DNA from: Alkalihalobacillus trypoxylicola
Lineage (GTDB): Bacteria > Bacillota > Bacilli > Bacillales > Bacillaceae_D
Assembly: GCF_001590785.1 (NCBI RefSeq)
Contig: NZ_LTAO01000012.1
Span: 124,001 to 188,000, forward strand
Direction: 5' to 3'
DNA length: 64,000 nucleotides
Within the stretch, counting starts at the first letter, position 1; every line of letters begins with the position of its first letter. Positions 28,765 to 39,211 of the stretch are shown one piece after another. The position numbers and the translations under genes are program-made. The notes beneath the pieces are model-generated. The model had not been told where the DNA came from. It made no database searches and was given only the letters and a program-made list of their open reading frames with translations.

Positions 28765-30915
28765 ATGTTCAAATCATTAAAAATGAAATTATTTATATTA
28801 TTTTTCTTTGTGACGATTTTGCCAATGGCTTTCGTTGCCTATATAACTTATCAATCTCAAAGAGAAGATATTAAACAACAAACCGACCAACTACTCTTTG
28901 CTTTAGGAGATAGTGCGGCTGTTAGTTTAGATGATTTTATTCAAGAAAGATTACAAGATGTAGCAACGATAGCACAAAATCCAGTCATTCAAAATCCTGA
29001 TTCTGACTTTGATGACATACAAAAGGAATTGAAGAAATTTGTCGAACTCAATTCCATATATTTTGGAGCTATTTTTATAGATACAGATGGAATAATAACT
29101 GTGGATGTTGATGATACGGTCATTGGTACTGATTTATCTGACCGGAAATGGTTTCAAAAAACTCTTAGAGGTGGAGTTCATTTATCGGACATCTATATAT
29201 CAGATGTAATCGATCGTCAGATTCTTAATATGTCAGGCTCTGTACAAGATGAAAACGGTCGGATTCATGGAGTGGTTTCACCGTCCTTTGATTTACAGTA
29301 TTTGTGGAGAAGAATCGACTTATTTACGAGGCAGCAGCAAAGTATTGGCCTTGGTGGTTATGCATTTTTAGTAAACCAAAACGGAGACATTGTTGCTCAT
29401 CCAAATCAAGATATATCAGGGCGCCAAAATTTCTTTGAGGATTATGATTTAAGTACGGAGCAGTTTAATCATATTGTTCAAAATCGACTTATTTATACAC
29501 ATGAAGAATCGGAAATGCTGCAAACTTTTGTGAAGCTTGATAAGAAAAATGGCTTTGAAAATGATTGGTATGTAGGTATAGCAGTACCGCTAGCTAATAT
29601 TCAAGACCCGCTTAATCAACTTTTAACCAAATATCTAATCCTTTTCAGTTGTGTGTTACTAATTGTCATTATTGGCGTATTTAAATTATCTAATTATATT
29701 GTAAAGCCATTACAGAGACTAGTTTTTGCAACCTCAGACTTTGCATTTGGTAAGAAAGTTTACCCACTTTCTACGAATTCTTATCATGAAGTAGATACCT
29801 TAACTAGAACGTTTAATATGATGATGAGACGACTGGTAGAAAGAGAAAAAAGCCACCAAAAGTCAACATTAATTTTAGAAACGACAGATAATGGAGTACT
29901 GTCCTTCCAAAAGGACAGTAGACTTATAACGACATTTAATCGAACATGTGAAGAATTGTTCGGAGTCAAAAAAGAATCAGTCATTGGCCTAAAAATAGAT
30001 GATTTTATTAAATTTAATCCGGCTTTTCAGCAATTTTACCGTTGTGCAAAATTACAGGGAATAATTGATAAGCAACAATTCAATACTCAATTTGAGTTTT
30101 TATGTAAATTTAAGGATGCGCCACGTTACTTTTTTATGAGCTTATCACCTTTAAAGGATTTAAATAATGAGCAAGAATTCGAAGGCATTTTACTAGTTTT
30201 TAATGACACAACCGATAAGCGTGAGATGGAAATGAAATTAAATCGCTCCGAGAAATTACAAATGGTTGGGCAGCTTGCTGCTGGTTTTGCTCACGAAATT
30301 CGTAACCCTTTAACAACGATAAGAGGCTTTATTCAATTGTTTGTTCGTTCAGATGAGGTATCTGAATCACAAAAAACACACTATGATGTCATTATTAAAG
30401 AAATAGATCGTGTCAATGAAATTATCAGTGAGTTATTGAATATGGCAAATCCAAATCATGTAACAGTACATGAAGAAACGGATATTGTGAAACTGATTAA
30501 TGAAATAAATATTCTGTACAAGACAGAGGCAGAATGGCGAAGAGTCGATTTTCGAGTAGAATGTGAATCACTTCCGCCCGTTTGGATTAAAAAGAATAAA
30601 CTTCACCAAATATTAATGAATTTAGTCAAAAATGCACTAGAAGCTATTCAAGAAGAAGGAGAATTAACGATTTCTGCTCAGGTCGACCCGACAGAATCAT
30701 TTATAAAACTAACCGTTGCTGATAATGGAGGAGGTATGGATCCTAATACGTTAGCTAAATTAGGTACACCATTTTTCACAACGAAAGAATCAGGAACAGG
30801 CTTAGGTATTATCACATGCTATCGTCTAATCGAGGAGTTAGGTGGAACGATGGAAATTGAAAGTGAACAAGGTAGAGGAACGACATTTATTCTTTTTATA
30901 CCGATTGAGAGATAG
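28765..30915 (+). CDS. Membrane sensor histidine kinase, sporulation-kinase-like
   Basis: The 716-residue product has membrane helix 1 (about residues 8-28) and an extracytoplasmic double-Cache region (about 40-275). Helix 2 (about 288-307), a HAMP linker and a PAS domain (about 365-485) follow. The HisKA domain with GFAHEIRNPLTTIRGFIQLF and a HATPase domain (NLVKNALEAI, DNGGGMD, GTGLGI) complete it. The H-box wording is that of Kin-type kinases that feed the Spo0F phosphorelay. No response regulator gene is adjacent, which fits an orphan kinase. The ligand is unknown; GAGGGGA precedes the ATG. Confidence 0.9.
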   Translation: MFKSLKMKLFILFFFVTILPMAFVAYITYQSQREDIKQQTDQLLFALGDSAAVSLDDFIQERLQDVATIAQNPVIQNPDSDFDDIQKELKKFVELNSIYFGAIFIDTDGIITVDVDDTVIGTDLSDRKWFQKTLRGGVHLSDIYISDVIDRQILNMSGSVQDENGRIHGVVSPSFDLQYLWRRIDLFTRQQQSIGLGGYAFLVNQNGDIVAHPNQDISGRQNFFEDYDLSTEQFNHIVQNRLIYTHEESEMLQTFVKLDKKNGFENDWYVGIAVPLANIQDPLNQLLTKYLILFSCVLLIVIIGVFKLSNYIVKPLQRLVFATSDFAFGKKVYPLSTNSYHEVDTLTRTFNMMMRRLVEREKSHQKSTLILETTDNGVLSFQKDSRLITTFNRTCEELFGVKKESVIGLKIDDFIKFNPAFQQFYRCAKLQGIIDKQQFNTQFEFLCKFKDAPRYFFMSLSPLKDLNNEQEFEGILLVFNDTTDKREMEMKLNRSEKLQMVGQLAAGFAHEIRNPLTTIRGFIQLFVRSDEVSESQKTHYDVIIKEIDRVNEIISELLNMANPNHVTVHEETDIVKLINEINILYKTEAEWRRVDFRVECESLPPVWIKKNKLHQILMNLVKNALEAIQEEGELTISAQVDPTESFIKLTVADNGGGMDPNTLAKLGTPFFTTKESGTGLGIITCYRLIEELGGTMEIESEQGRGTTFILFIPIER

Positions 30916-30941
30916 TTATGAGGAAAAAGTAGTATGAAAAT

Positions 30942-30990
30942 AACCGGTGATTTAATCTGTTTTCTAACAGATTAAGTCACCGGCTTTTTG
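30942..30990 (+). terminator. Terminator between the kinase gene and rarA
   Basis: Long complementary arms around AACCGGTGATTTAATCTGTT and AACAGATTAAGTCACCGG, with one bulge or mismatch, have a 4-base loop. The plus strand ends in five T, and it may serve both convergent genes. Confidence 0.8.
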
Positions 30991-32286
30991 TTAAAGCTCT
31001 TTTTTTAATTGTTCAAGCTTATGATACACTTTCGATAAAATCTTCTCTTGTCCACTTTCCTTTGGTTGATAATATCTTTTCTCTTTTAATGTATCAGGTA
31101 AGTATTGTTGATTTACCCAAGAGTTCGGATAATGATGTGGGTATTTATAATCTACACCTTTTCCTAATGCTTGTGCACCCTTATAATGACTATCCTGTAA
31201 ATGAGAAGGTATCTCACCAATTTGACCATTTCGAACATCTTCTATAGCCGAATCTAATGCAGTATAAGCACTGTTAGATTTTGGAGAAAGACATTGCTCA
31301 ATAACTACATTTGCGAGTGGGATTCTAGCCTCAGGTAAACCAAGTCTTTCTACGGCTTGAACAGCCGTTACCGTATGAACAGCGACCTCAGGTGCTGCTA
31401 AAGATATATCCTCATAGGCAATCACGATTAGCCGTCTACAAATGGCAGATAAGTCACCGCCCTCAATTAATCGTGCTAAATAATGAAGGGCTGCAGAAGT
31501 ATCGCTTCCTCGGATCGACTTTTGTAGACTTGATAATAAATTATAGTAAATATCACTTTTTTTATCATGAGTAAAGCCTTTATTTTGAATACATTCTTTA
31601 ATGATATCTATTTCAATTTTATAGATACCTTTTTCTATTTCCTCAGCTGCTTTAAAGGCTTCTTCTAAGACAGTAAGCGCGGAACGAGCATCACCACTAA
31701 CGGAGTCAGCTAAAAGCTCTATAGCTTCTTTGGTCATATCCAATTGATACTGACCAAGTCCTCGGTCTTTATCAGCAAGAGCTCTTTGAATCAATTCAAC
31801 GATATCTTCTTTTGTTAATGCTTTTAATTCTTTAATCTGACCACAGCGACTTCGAATCGCAGGATTAACCTCATGGAAAGGATTTTCGGTCGTCGCTCCA
31901 ATTAAAGTAATGAGGCCTCGTTCTACATGAGGAAGTAAATAATCTTGCTGAGCCTTGTTAAAGCGGTGAACTTCGTCAATGAACAGAATTAAATTTCCTT
32001 CTCCTTTTGCTTGAACGACAGCATCTTCAATTTGCTTCTTGCCAGCTGTTGTAGCGTTAATGGCTAAAAATGGCTTATGAACAGTCCCTGCGATCGCTTT
32101 TGCTATAGATGTTTTTCCAACTCCAGGAGGTCCATATAACAACAAAGAAGGAACATAACCTTTTTTAATCATTTTCGTCAAAGCGGTTTGTGGACCAATA
32201 ATATGTTTCTGGCCAGCAATTTCATCAATGTTGCGAGGACGCATACGATACGATAAAGGCTCTTTAATTAATGAATCAAATAACAC
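30991..32286 (-). CDS. rarA: Replication-associated recombination protein RarA
   Basis: RarA (MgsA, YrvN) is an AAA+ ATPase acting at stalled replication forks. The 431-residue product has RMRPRNIDEIAGQKHIIG, Walker A GPPGVGKTS, Walker B LILFIDEVHRFNKAQQD, sensor 1 GATTENPFHEV and the arginine finger IRSRCGQ. The C-terminal tetramerisation domain includes RLIVIAYEDISLAAPE and YKYPHHYPNSWVNQQYLP. The start is GTG at 32286, with GAGGG 7 bases upstream. It is divergent from cymR, as in B. subtilis. Confidence 0.96.
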   Translation of the reverse strand: MLFDSLIKEPLSYRMRPRNIDEIAGQKHIIGPQTALTKMIKKGYVPSLLLYGPPGVGKTSIAKAIAGTVHKPFLAINATTAGKKQIEDAVVQAKGEGNLILFIDEVHRFNKAQQDYLLPHVERGLITLIGATTENPFHEVNPAIRSRCGQIKELKALTKEDIVELIQRALADKDRGLGQYQLDMTKEAIELLADSVSGDARSALTVLEEAFKAAEEIEKGIYKIEIDIIKECIQNKGFTHDKKSDIYYNLLSSLQKSIRGSDTSAALHYLARLIEGGDLSAICRRLIVIAYEDISLAAPEVAVHTVTAVQAVERLGLPEARIPLANVVIEQCLSPKSNSAYTALDSAIEDVRNGQIGEIPSHLQDSHYKGAQALGKGVDYKYPHHYPNSWVNQQYLPDTLKEKRYYQPKESGQEKILSKVYHKLEQLKKEL

Positions 32287-32727
32287 CTTAATTCCCTCAT
32301 TTCCAAAATAAACATAAAACGTAAGCTTCTATGAATGTAAGTGTAGCGTAAATAAAAGCAAATGCCAATCATTTGAAAACGATTTAAGGTCAAACCGTTA
32401 CCATAAAAATGCATTTTCATGCTATAATAGCTAAGAATTTAAAAGTAATGATGAAACCGATGTAGTAGAGAAGAACGTTCGTCATATCATTTGTAATGAT
32501 CGTAAAAGGCCCTAAATCTATACATTAAAATAAGGTTGTGTAGCTTTTAAAATAGTTGGACAGGTATCCTTTGAATAGTAAGTTTATCATTTCCTTGTTT
32601 AATTTAAAGGGATAGGGGAATAATCGAGAATAATCTGGGTTTTTGGATAAATTTTATCGGCTTTTACCAAGTTTGTACTTTAGATTATAAATAAACGTTT
32701 CCATTTTTTATAGAAAGAGGGATAAAG
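32287..32727 (+). other. rarA-cymR intergenic region
   Basis: No gene is seen in 441 bases. An extended -10 element TGCTATAAT lies at 32420-32428, facing cymR, but its -35 is poor. A second, closer promoter is annotated at 32663-32691. If the first is active, cymR mRNA would have a leader of about 290 bases; I see no recognised riboswitch or T-box core in it. Confidence 0.5.
32663..32691 (+). promoter_or_regulatory. Possible sigma-A promoter for cymR
   Basis: TTTACC (32663-32668) and TATAAA (32686-32691) are separated by 17 bases, 36 bases before the cymR start. Confidence 0.45.
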
Positions 32728-33147
32728 ATGAAAATTTCAACTAAAGGTCGGTATGGTCTTACCATTATGATGGCTTTGGCGAAGAAATCAGGAGAAGGTC
32801 CTGTATCATTGAAGTCTATAGCGAAAGAGTACGATTTGTCAGAGCATTACCTTGAACAACTTATAGCGCCGTTACGAAATGCCATGCTTGTAAAAAGTGT
32901 TCGTGGTGCATATGGTGGCTATATGCTGTCTAAAGAGGCGAAGGATATTACAGCAGGCGATATTATTCGAGTGTTGGAGGGGCCAATTAGTCCAGTAGAA
33001 GTCATGGAAAATGAGGAGCCAGCAAAAAGAGATTTATGGATAAAAATTAGGGATGCTGTAAAAGAGGTATTAGATCAAACAACTCTTGATGACCTTGCTA
33101 ACTTTGATTCGGATGAGGAACAAGAATATTATATGTTTTATATTTAA
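32728..33147 (+). CDS. cymR: Cysteine metabolism repressor CymR
   Basis: CymR is the Rrf2-family master repressor of sulfur and cysteine metabolism genes, working with CysK. The 139-residue product begins MKISTKGRYGLTIMMALAKK. It has the winged helix with SLKSIAKEYDLSEHYLEQLI and VKSVRGAYGGYMLSKEAKDI. The C-terminus WIKIRDAVKEVLDQTTLDDL has no Cys triplet for an iron-sulfur cluster, as expected of CymR and unlike IscR. GAAAGAGGGAT precedes the ATG. A repeat element begins immediately at its stop codon. Confidence 0.93.
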   Translation: MKISTKGRYGLTIMMALAKKSGEGPVSLKSIAKEYDLSEHYLEQLIAPLRNAMLVKSVRGAYGGYMLSKEAKDITAGDIIRVLEGPISPVEVMENEEPAKRDLWIKIRDAVKEVLDQTTLDDLANFDSDEEQEYYMFYI

Positions 33148-33392
33148 GTGAATTTCATAATGGCTCTATAAGTGAATGAAACCGAACGTTTATTAAAAAA
33201 TATGTCTTGAATGTTTGTGAATTAACTCTTTGATTGTAACGGTAGGTAGTGACTCCCAAAGGATAAGCGCCGTATGAAGATCCACTCTGACGAAGCTCTG
33301 CGTAGTCGGGGTTAGCTGAAGACAAGCCCTTGGGAAAGCAACTACCTAAAGTGGAAATCAAAAACCTAACCGTTCCGTTTTTATTAAAAGAC
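33148..33392 (+). repeat. 250-bp intergenic element, copy A
   Basis: It starts at the base after the cymR stop. Order of parts: GTGAATTTCATAATGGCTCT, an AAACCGAACG outer arm, GGTAGGTAGTGACTCCC, and CTCTGAC (33285-33291) pairing with GTCGGGG (33305-33311). CCCTTGGGA, CAACTACCTA and CGTTCCGTTTTT close the structure. Compared with copies B and C, the right arm of the CTCTGAC helix has two A-to-G changes, and both keep G-U pairs in RNA. Confidence 0.85.
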
Positions 33393-33600
33393 ACAGGTTT
33401 GTGAATTTAATTGTTGATTGTAACGGTAGGTAGTGACTCCCGAAGGATGAGCGCCGTATGAAGATCCACTCTGACGAAGCTCTGCGTAGTCAGAGTTAGC
33501 TAAAGACAAGCCCTTGGGAAAGCAACTACCTAAAGTGGAAATCAAAAACCTAACCGCTCGGTTTTCATTATAAGATATGCATGATGAAATGGATTCATTT
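33393..33600 (+). repeat. 250-bp intergenic element, copy B (tandem, left-truncated)
   Basis: It repeats the core of copy A at an offset of 184 bases, beginning at GTTTGTGAATTT, and lacks the left outer arm. The CTCTGAC / GTCAGAG helix is fully Watson-Crick here. It keeps CCCTTGGGAAAGC, AACTACCTA and CGCTCGGTTTTC at the right. Confidence 0.85.
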
Positions 33601-33636
33601 AAGTTAAAGTCTTACTAATTAAAAGACCCATTAAAG

Positions 33637-33668
33637 GAAGTGAGATAGCTATGGCGGCTACTCACTTC
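33637..33668 (+). other. Hairpin upstream of the cysteine desulfurase gene
   Basis: GAAGTGAG (33637-33644) pairs with CTCACTTC (33661-33668) across a 16-base loop. There is no T-run, so it may be an mRNA-leader hairpin, not a terminator. Confidence 0.4.
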
Positions 33669-33706
33669 TTATATTGATATGGATGATTGATTGAGGTGAT
33701 AAATGA

Positions 33707-34867
33707 ATGGAAACGATATATTTAGATCATGCCGCCACTTCTCCTATCCACCCAGAAGTGGTAAAGGTAATGATGGAAGTTTATGAAGATAATTACGGAA
33801 ACCCATCTAGTATTCATCAAACAGGAAGAAAAGCGAGAAGCTCTCTAGATAAGGCTCGTAAATTAATTGCCCAATACTTATGCGTTTCAGAGAGTGAGCT
33901 TATTTTTACAAGTGGTGGAACAGAGTCCGATAACTTAGCGATTATTGGTTATGCTCTTGCTAATCAAAAGAAAGGGAAGCATATTATTACCTCCTCGATC
34001 GAACATCATGCTACGTTGCATGCTTGCCAGGAGCTCGAGAGAAAAGGATTCACTGTCACTTATTTACCAGTAGATGAAACGGGTAGAGTTTCTTTATCAG
34101 ATTTAAAAGAGGCATTGACGGCAGAGACCATACTTGTCACAATCATGTATGGAAATAATGAGGTAGGTACTTTACAACCTATTAATGAAATATCAGAACT
34201 TTTAAAGGATCACCAAGCAAAATTTCATACTGATGCAGTACAAGCATGTGGGGTTATTCCTTTATTTTTAAACGAGCTAGCCATAGATTTAGTCTCTATT
34301 TCAGCTCATAAGCTTAATGGACCAAAAGGGGTTGGGCTTCTTTATATCAAAGAGGGAACGGTTATACAACCAGGAACATTTGGTGGAGAGCAAGAAAGAA
34401 AACGGAGAGCTGGTACTGAAAATGTTGCAGGAGTAGTAGGCTTTGCTAAGGCATTTGAAATCGCACAAAAAAATATGGAAATAAAAAATGAGCAATTTAA
34501 AAGCTTTTCAAGGGCATTTTTTGATATTCTAGAAAGGTCGGGTATCGATTTTCTTTATAACGGAAATCAGAATCATCAGCTACCTCATATTTTTAACGTT
34601 AGTTTTCCTCATGTAAGTGTTGAAGCTATGCTTGTTAATTTAGATATGGAAGGAATTTCTGCTTCAAGTGGTTCAGCTTGTACAGCAGGATCCATCGAGC
34701 CTTCTCATGTATTAGTTGCCATGTTTCCGGACCATAAAGAAAGATATGAAAGTGCTATTCGATTTAGTTTTGGTTTGAACAATACATTAAAGCAGGTTGA
34801 AGAAGCCGCACATAAAACAGTTAAAGTGGTAAAGCGACTTCAAAAAAGTCAGCCCTTTATTGTATAA
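33707..34867 (+). CDS. yrvO: Cysteine desulfurase (YrvO-type) partnered with MnmA
   Basis: This PLP enzyme takes sulfur from cysteine as a persulfide. The 386-residue product has IYLDHAATSPIHPEV at the start, IITSSIEHHATLHACQ, the PLP-Lys site SISAHKLNGPKGVGLLY and the catalytic Cys loop SSGSACTAGSIEPSHVL. In B. subtilis YrvO supplies sulfur directly to MnmA for 2-thiouridine at U34; mnmA follows after 71 bases here too. GAGGTGAT precedes the ATG at 33707. It is downstream of cymR, as in B. subtilis. Confidence 0.95.
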   Translation: METIYLDHAATSPIHPEVVKVMMEVYEDNYGNPSSIHQTGRKARSSLDKARKLIAQYLCVSESELIFTSGGTESDNLAIIGYALANQKKGKHIITSSIEHHATLHACQELERKGFTVTYLPVDETGRVSLSDLKEALTAETILVTIMYGNNEVGTLQPINEISELLKDHQAKFHTDAVQACGVIPLFLNELAIDLVSISAHKLNGPKGVGLLYIKEGTVIQPGTFGGEQERKRRAGTENVAGVVGFAKAFEIAQKNMEIKNEQFKSFSRAFFDILERSGIDFLYNGNQNHQLPHIFNVSFPHVSVEAMLVNLDMEGISASSGSACTAGSIEPSHVLVAMFPDHKERYESAIRFSFGLNNTLKQVEEAAHKTVKVVKRLQKSQPFIV

Positions 34868-34932
34868 CATTTCTTTCACCTTTAATGAAAGTAAATGATT
34901 ACACCGTATTCAATTACGGTAATTGGTGGTGA

Positions 34933-36036
<1,104 letters not shown>

Positions 36037-36094
36037 AAGCACGTAGTAAAAGGACCATTTTAACAAAGTAAAAAAAACTGTTTGTTACCAATTG

Positions 36095-36132
36095 GGGAAA
36101 ATGCTTATATGCGTTTTCCCTTTCTGTTTTTT
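36095..36132 (+). terminator. Intrinsic terminator after mnmA
   Basis: GGGAAAATGC (36095-36104) pairs with GCGTTTTCCC (36111-36120) with one G-U. A pyrimidine-rich T-tract follows. Confidence 0.75.
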
Positions 36133-36178
36133 GCTGTAAAATAATAAGAAAATGCTTTGAATTGAAAGGTGATTAATC

Positions 36179-36841
36179 ATGAAATGGAACAAAGAAGGAA
36201 TAGAAGCTATGAACAAAGGAGAATATGAAAAAGCTGCTGCGGCCTTTACTAAAGCCATTGAAGAAGATAAAAAGAACCCTACTGGATATATTAACTTTGG
36301 TAATTTGTTAGGAGCTGTAGGGGAATTAGACAAAGCACTAGTCTTTTTCGATAAAGCGATTGAATATGATGAAAAAGCCGCTACTGCTTATTATGGAGCA
36401 GGCACCATTTATTATAAGCAGGATCAGTTTGAGAATGCGATTAAAATGTTTAAGCAGGCTCAACAATTACATTTAGAAGAAGCAGATTTATACTTTATGC
36501 TAGGAATGAGCTATTATCAGCTAGAAGCATTAGCCTATGCTCAGGCTAACTTCCAAAGAGCAGTTGAGTTAAATGATTCAGATGTAGACGCACGATTTCA
36601 GTACGGACTTGTTTTAGCTCAATTAGAAATGATTGATGAAGCGATCGAGCAATTGACGACTGTTATTCATAAAGATCCTCAATATGCAGATGCCCATTTT
36701 AATTTAGGGGTAGCCTATGCTTATCAAGAAAAATGGAATGAAGCATTAGATAGCTTTGAACGAACATTAGAAATTCAACCAACACATGGTTTAGCAGCAA
36801 ATGGAAAGAAAACGATTCAACAAGCAATGAATCAAGGGTGA
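36179..36841 (+). CDS. yrrB: TPR protein YrrB
   Basis: The 220-residue protein is made of about six tetratricopeptide repeats, for example EGIEAMNKGEYEKAAAAFTK and LGAVGELDKALVFFDKAIEY. It has no signal peptide or membrane helix, so it is a cytosolic scaffold. In B. subtilis yrrB lies directly before recD2, as here (7-base gap), so the two are probably co-transcribed. Its partner is unknown. AAAGGTGATT precedes the ATG. Confidence 0.88.
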   Translation: MKWNKEGIEAMNKGEYEKAAAAFTKAIEEDKKNPTGYINFGNLLGAVGELDKALVFFDKAIEYDEKAATAYYGAGTIYYKQDQFENAIKMFKQAQQLHLEEADLYFMLGMSYYQLEALAYAQANFQRAVELNDSDVDARFQYGLVLAQLEMIDEAIEQLTTVIHKDPQYADAHFNLGVAYAYQEKWNEALDSFERTLEIQPTHGLAANGKKTIQQAMNQG

Positions 36842-36848
36842 GGTTATT

Positions 36849-39152
36849 ATGAGCGAACAACCAAATGAATCTGTTCAATCACAATCTACGGAAGAAATTG
36901 AACGACCTTATATAAAAGGAGAGGTTGTTCATATTGTTTTTCAAAATGAGGAAAATTATTATACGGTTGCATTAATTCGTATTAAAGCAACAAATGAAGA
37001 TTTTAATGAGAAAAAGATAACAATTGTCGGAGTGTTACCTCAATTAGAGCCAGGAGAAACATACTTCTTTTATGGTCAAATGTCCAATCATCAAAGGTTT
37101 GGGTGGCAATATCAAATTGAAAGCTATAAAAGAGCACTTCCTCAAACTAAAAATGGAATTATCCAATACTTATCAAGCGATCGTTTTCCAGGGATAGGTA
37201 AAAAAAGGGCAGAGACGATCGTTGAGACATTAGGTGAGCATAGTATTTCTAAAATTATGGAAGATCGCTCTGTTCTGAAGCTTGTCCCAAAATTACCTCC
37301 AGAAAAAGCAGATCAGCTCTATCAACAGCTGATGGACCAGCAAGGAGTGGAGCAAGTTTTATTAACGCTCTCAAAATATGGATTTGGATTGGAACTTTCA
37401 ATGAAGGTGTATCAAGCTTATAAACTTCAAGCACTCGATATCATTAAAAAGAATCCCTATCAATTGATCCAGGATATTGAGGGAATTGGATTTAGAAAGG
37501 CAGATTTATTAGGAGCGGAAATAGGAGTGACTGGAAATCATCCAGACCGTATTCAAGCAGGCTGCTTCTTTTTATTACAAGAGCTTTGTATGCAAGAAGG
37601 TCACATGTTTTTGCTTGAGGAACCATTCATTCAACAAGTGACTCAGCTTCTTTCGACAAATAAGCAACGTATTACTAATGAAGAAGTAGCCGAGCAGATT
37701 ATGAAAATGAGCGAAGAAGATTTGATTGTATTAGAAGAAGATCGTGTCTATCTAAATACGCTTTTTTTTGCAGAAAAAGGGATTGTTTCGAATGTTCGCC
37801 GCATTTTAAGCTCAAAAATAGAAGAAGAGTTTCCTGAAGCTGAATTCTTAAAAGAATTAGGAAAAATAGAAGAGGAATTACATATAGAATATGCCTCTTC
37901 CCAAAAGGATGCGATACATACAGCATTAGCCTCTCCAATGATGATATTAACAGGGGGACCAGGAACGGGAAAGACAACCGTGATTCAAGGGATTGTAGAG
38001 GTTTTTGCAAGGATGCATGGAATTTCGTTAGACCCTAAGGCTTATACAAGAAGTAATCCTTTTCCTGTATTACTAGTCGCTCCTACCGGAAGAGCTGCTA
38101 AGAGGATGAGTGAGGCAACAGATTTACCCGCAACAACGATCCATCGGTTACTAGGATGGAAGGGTGCCAACGGGGGATTTGAACGTGATGAATCACAGCC
38201 ACTAGAAGGGGAGTTATTAATCGTTGATGAAGTATCTATGGTCGATAGCTGGATAGCTAATCAATTATTTAAATCGATTCCTAGAAATATGCAAGTCATT
38301 TTAGTCGGAGATCAAGATCAACTACCTTCTGTAGGCCCTGGTCAGTTGCTAATGGATTTAATTGATTCAGAAGTTATACCTACTGTGCATCTTCATGATA
38401 TTTATCGTCAAGCTGAAGGTTCTTCTATCATTGAAATGGCTCACAGTATCAAATCTGGAACATTACCGACTGATTTAACCGAGCCTAAAACCGATCGGCG
38501 ATTTTTCCCTTGTCAGACTGACCAAGTGAAAGAAGCGGTTTGGCAAATTTGTGAGAATGCTATGAATAAAGGCTATACAGCAAAGGATATTCAAGTTCTA
38601 GCTCCTATGTATAAAGGGCCTGCAGGGATTACCGAATTAAACACCATGCTTCAGGAATTATTTAACCCTAAAGAAAAACAAAGAAGAGAGATTCAATTTG
38701 GCGATGTATCTTACCGGACAAAGGATGTTGTTCTTCAGCTTGTTAATAACGCCGAAGAGCATGTATATAATGGAGACCGTGGTGAAATTGTAGCGATATT
38801 TTATGCAAAGGAAACAGAAGAAAAGCAGGACCAAATTGTGATTTCCTATGATGGAACTGAAGTTATCTATCTAAAAAAAGATTTAAATCAAATTACACAT
38901 GCTTACTGCTGTTCGATTCATAAGTCCCAAGGTAGTGAATTCCCTATTGTAGTCATGCCCATTGTTCGAAGCTATCATCGGATGCTTCGAAGAAATTTAA
39001 TCTATACCGGAATTACACGAGCGAAGAAGTTTTTATTACTATGTGGTGAATTATCTGCTGCTCATACAGCTATTTCTAAAAAAGAAGAGCAAATTAGACA
39101 TTCAAAATTAAAGGATAAACTAAAAGAGCTAATGGATACTGGAAATTCCTGA
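36849..39152 (+). CDS. recD2: ATP-dependent DNA helicase RecD2
   Basis: RecD2 (YrrC) is a 5'-3' superfamily 1B helicase of bacteria without RecBCD, linked to replication fork and mismatch repair. The 767-residue product has an N-terminal OB-like region and helix-hairpin-helix segments (FPGIGKKRAETIVETLG; IEGIGFRKADLLG). Walker A is GGPGTGKTTVI, and APTGRAAKRM, LLIVDEVSMVDSW, LVGDQDQLPSVGPGQLL and AYCCSIHKSQGSEFP follow. The ATG at 36849 has GTGAGGTT upstream. Confidence 0.96.
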   Translation: MSEQPNESVQSQSTEEIERPYIKGEVVHIVFQNEENYYTVALIRIKATNEDFNEKKITIVGVLPQLEPGETYFFYGQMSNHQRFGWQYQIESYKRALPQTKNGIIQYLSSDRFPGIGKKRAETIVETLGEHSISKIMEDRSVLKLVPKLPPEKADQLYQQLMDQQGVEQVLLTLSKYGFGLELSMKVYQAYKLQALDIIKKNPYQLIQDIEGIGFRKADLLGAEIGVTGNHPDRIQAGCFFLLQELCMQEGHMFLLEEPFIQQVTQLLSTNKQRITNEEVAEQIMKMSEEDLIVLEEDRVYLNTLFFAEKGIVSNVRRILSSKIEEEFPEAEFLKELGKIEEELHIEYASSQKDAIHTALASPMMILTGGPGTGKTTVIQGIVEVFARMHGISLDPKAYTRSNPFPVLLVAPTGRAAKRMSEATDLPATTIHRLLGWKGANGGFERDESQPLEGELLIVDEVSMVDSWIANQLFKSIPRNMQVILVGDQDQLPSVGPGQLLMDLIDSEVIPTVHLHDIYRQAEGSSIIEMAHSIKSGTLPTDLTEPKTDRRFFPCQTDQVKEAVWQICENAMNKGYTAKDIQVLAPMYKGPAGITELNTMLQELFNPKEKQRREIQFGDVSYRTKDVVLQLVNNAEEHVYNGDRGEIVAIFYAKETEEKQDQIVISYDGTEVIYLKKDLNQITHAYCCSIHKSQGSEFPIVVMPIVRSYHRMLRRNLIYTGITRAKKFLLLCGELSAAHTAISKKEEQIRHSKLKDKLKELMDTGNS

Positions 39153-39211
39153 CCAACATAAATGAGTTCAATTTACACAAAATAAAAATGTTCGGAAAGG
39201 TGGAGATAGCT

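Noticed and set aside
32420-32727. Possible riboswitch or T-box in the long cymR leader.
   Set aside because: No GGTGG-type antiterminator, no S-box core and no terminator stem with a T-run were found, so it was left as an ordinary intergenic region.
33155-33394. Minus-strand frame of 79 codons with a CFPKGLSSANPDYAELRQSG string, and a similar one at 57619-57933.
   Set aside because: Both are translations of the 250-bp repeat. Copies B and C do not keep the frame, the base changes fit RNA pairing better than codon conservation, and there is no ribosome binding site.
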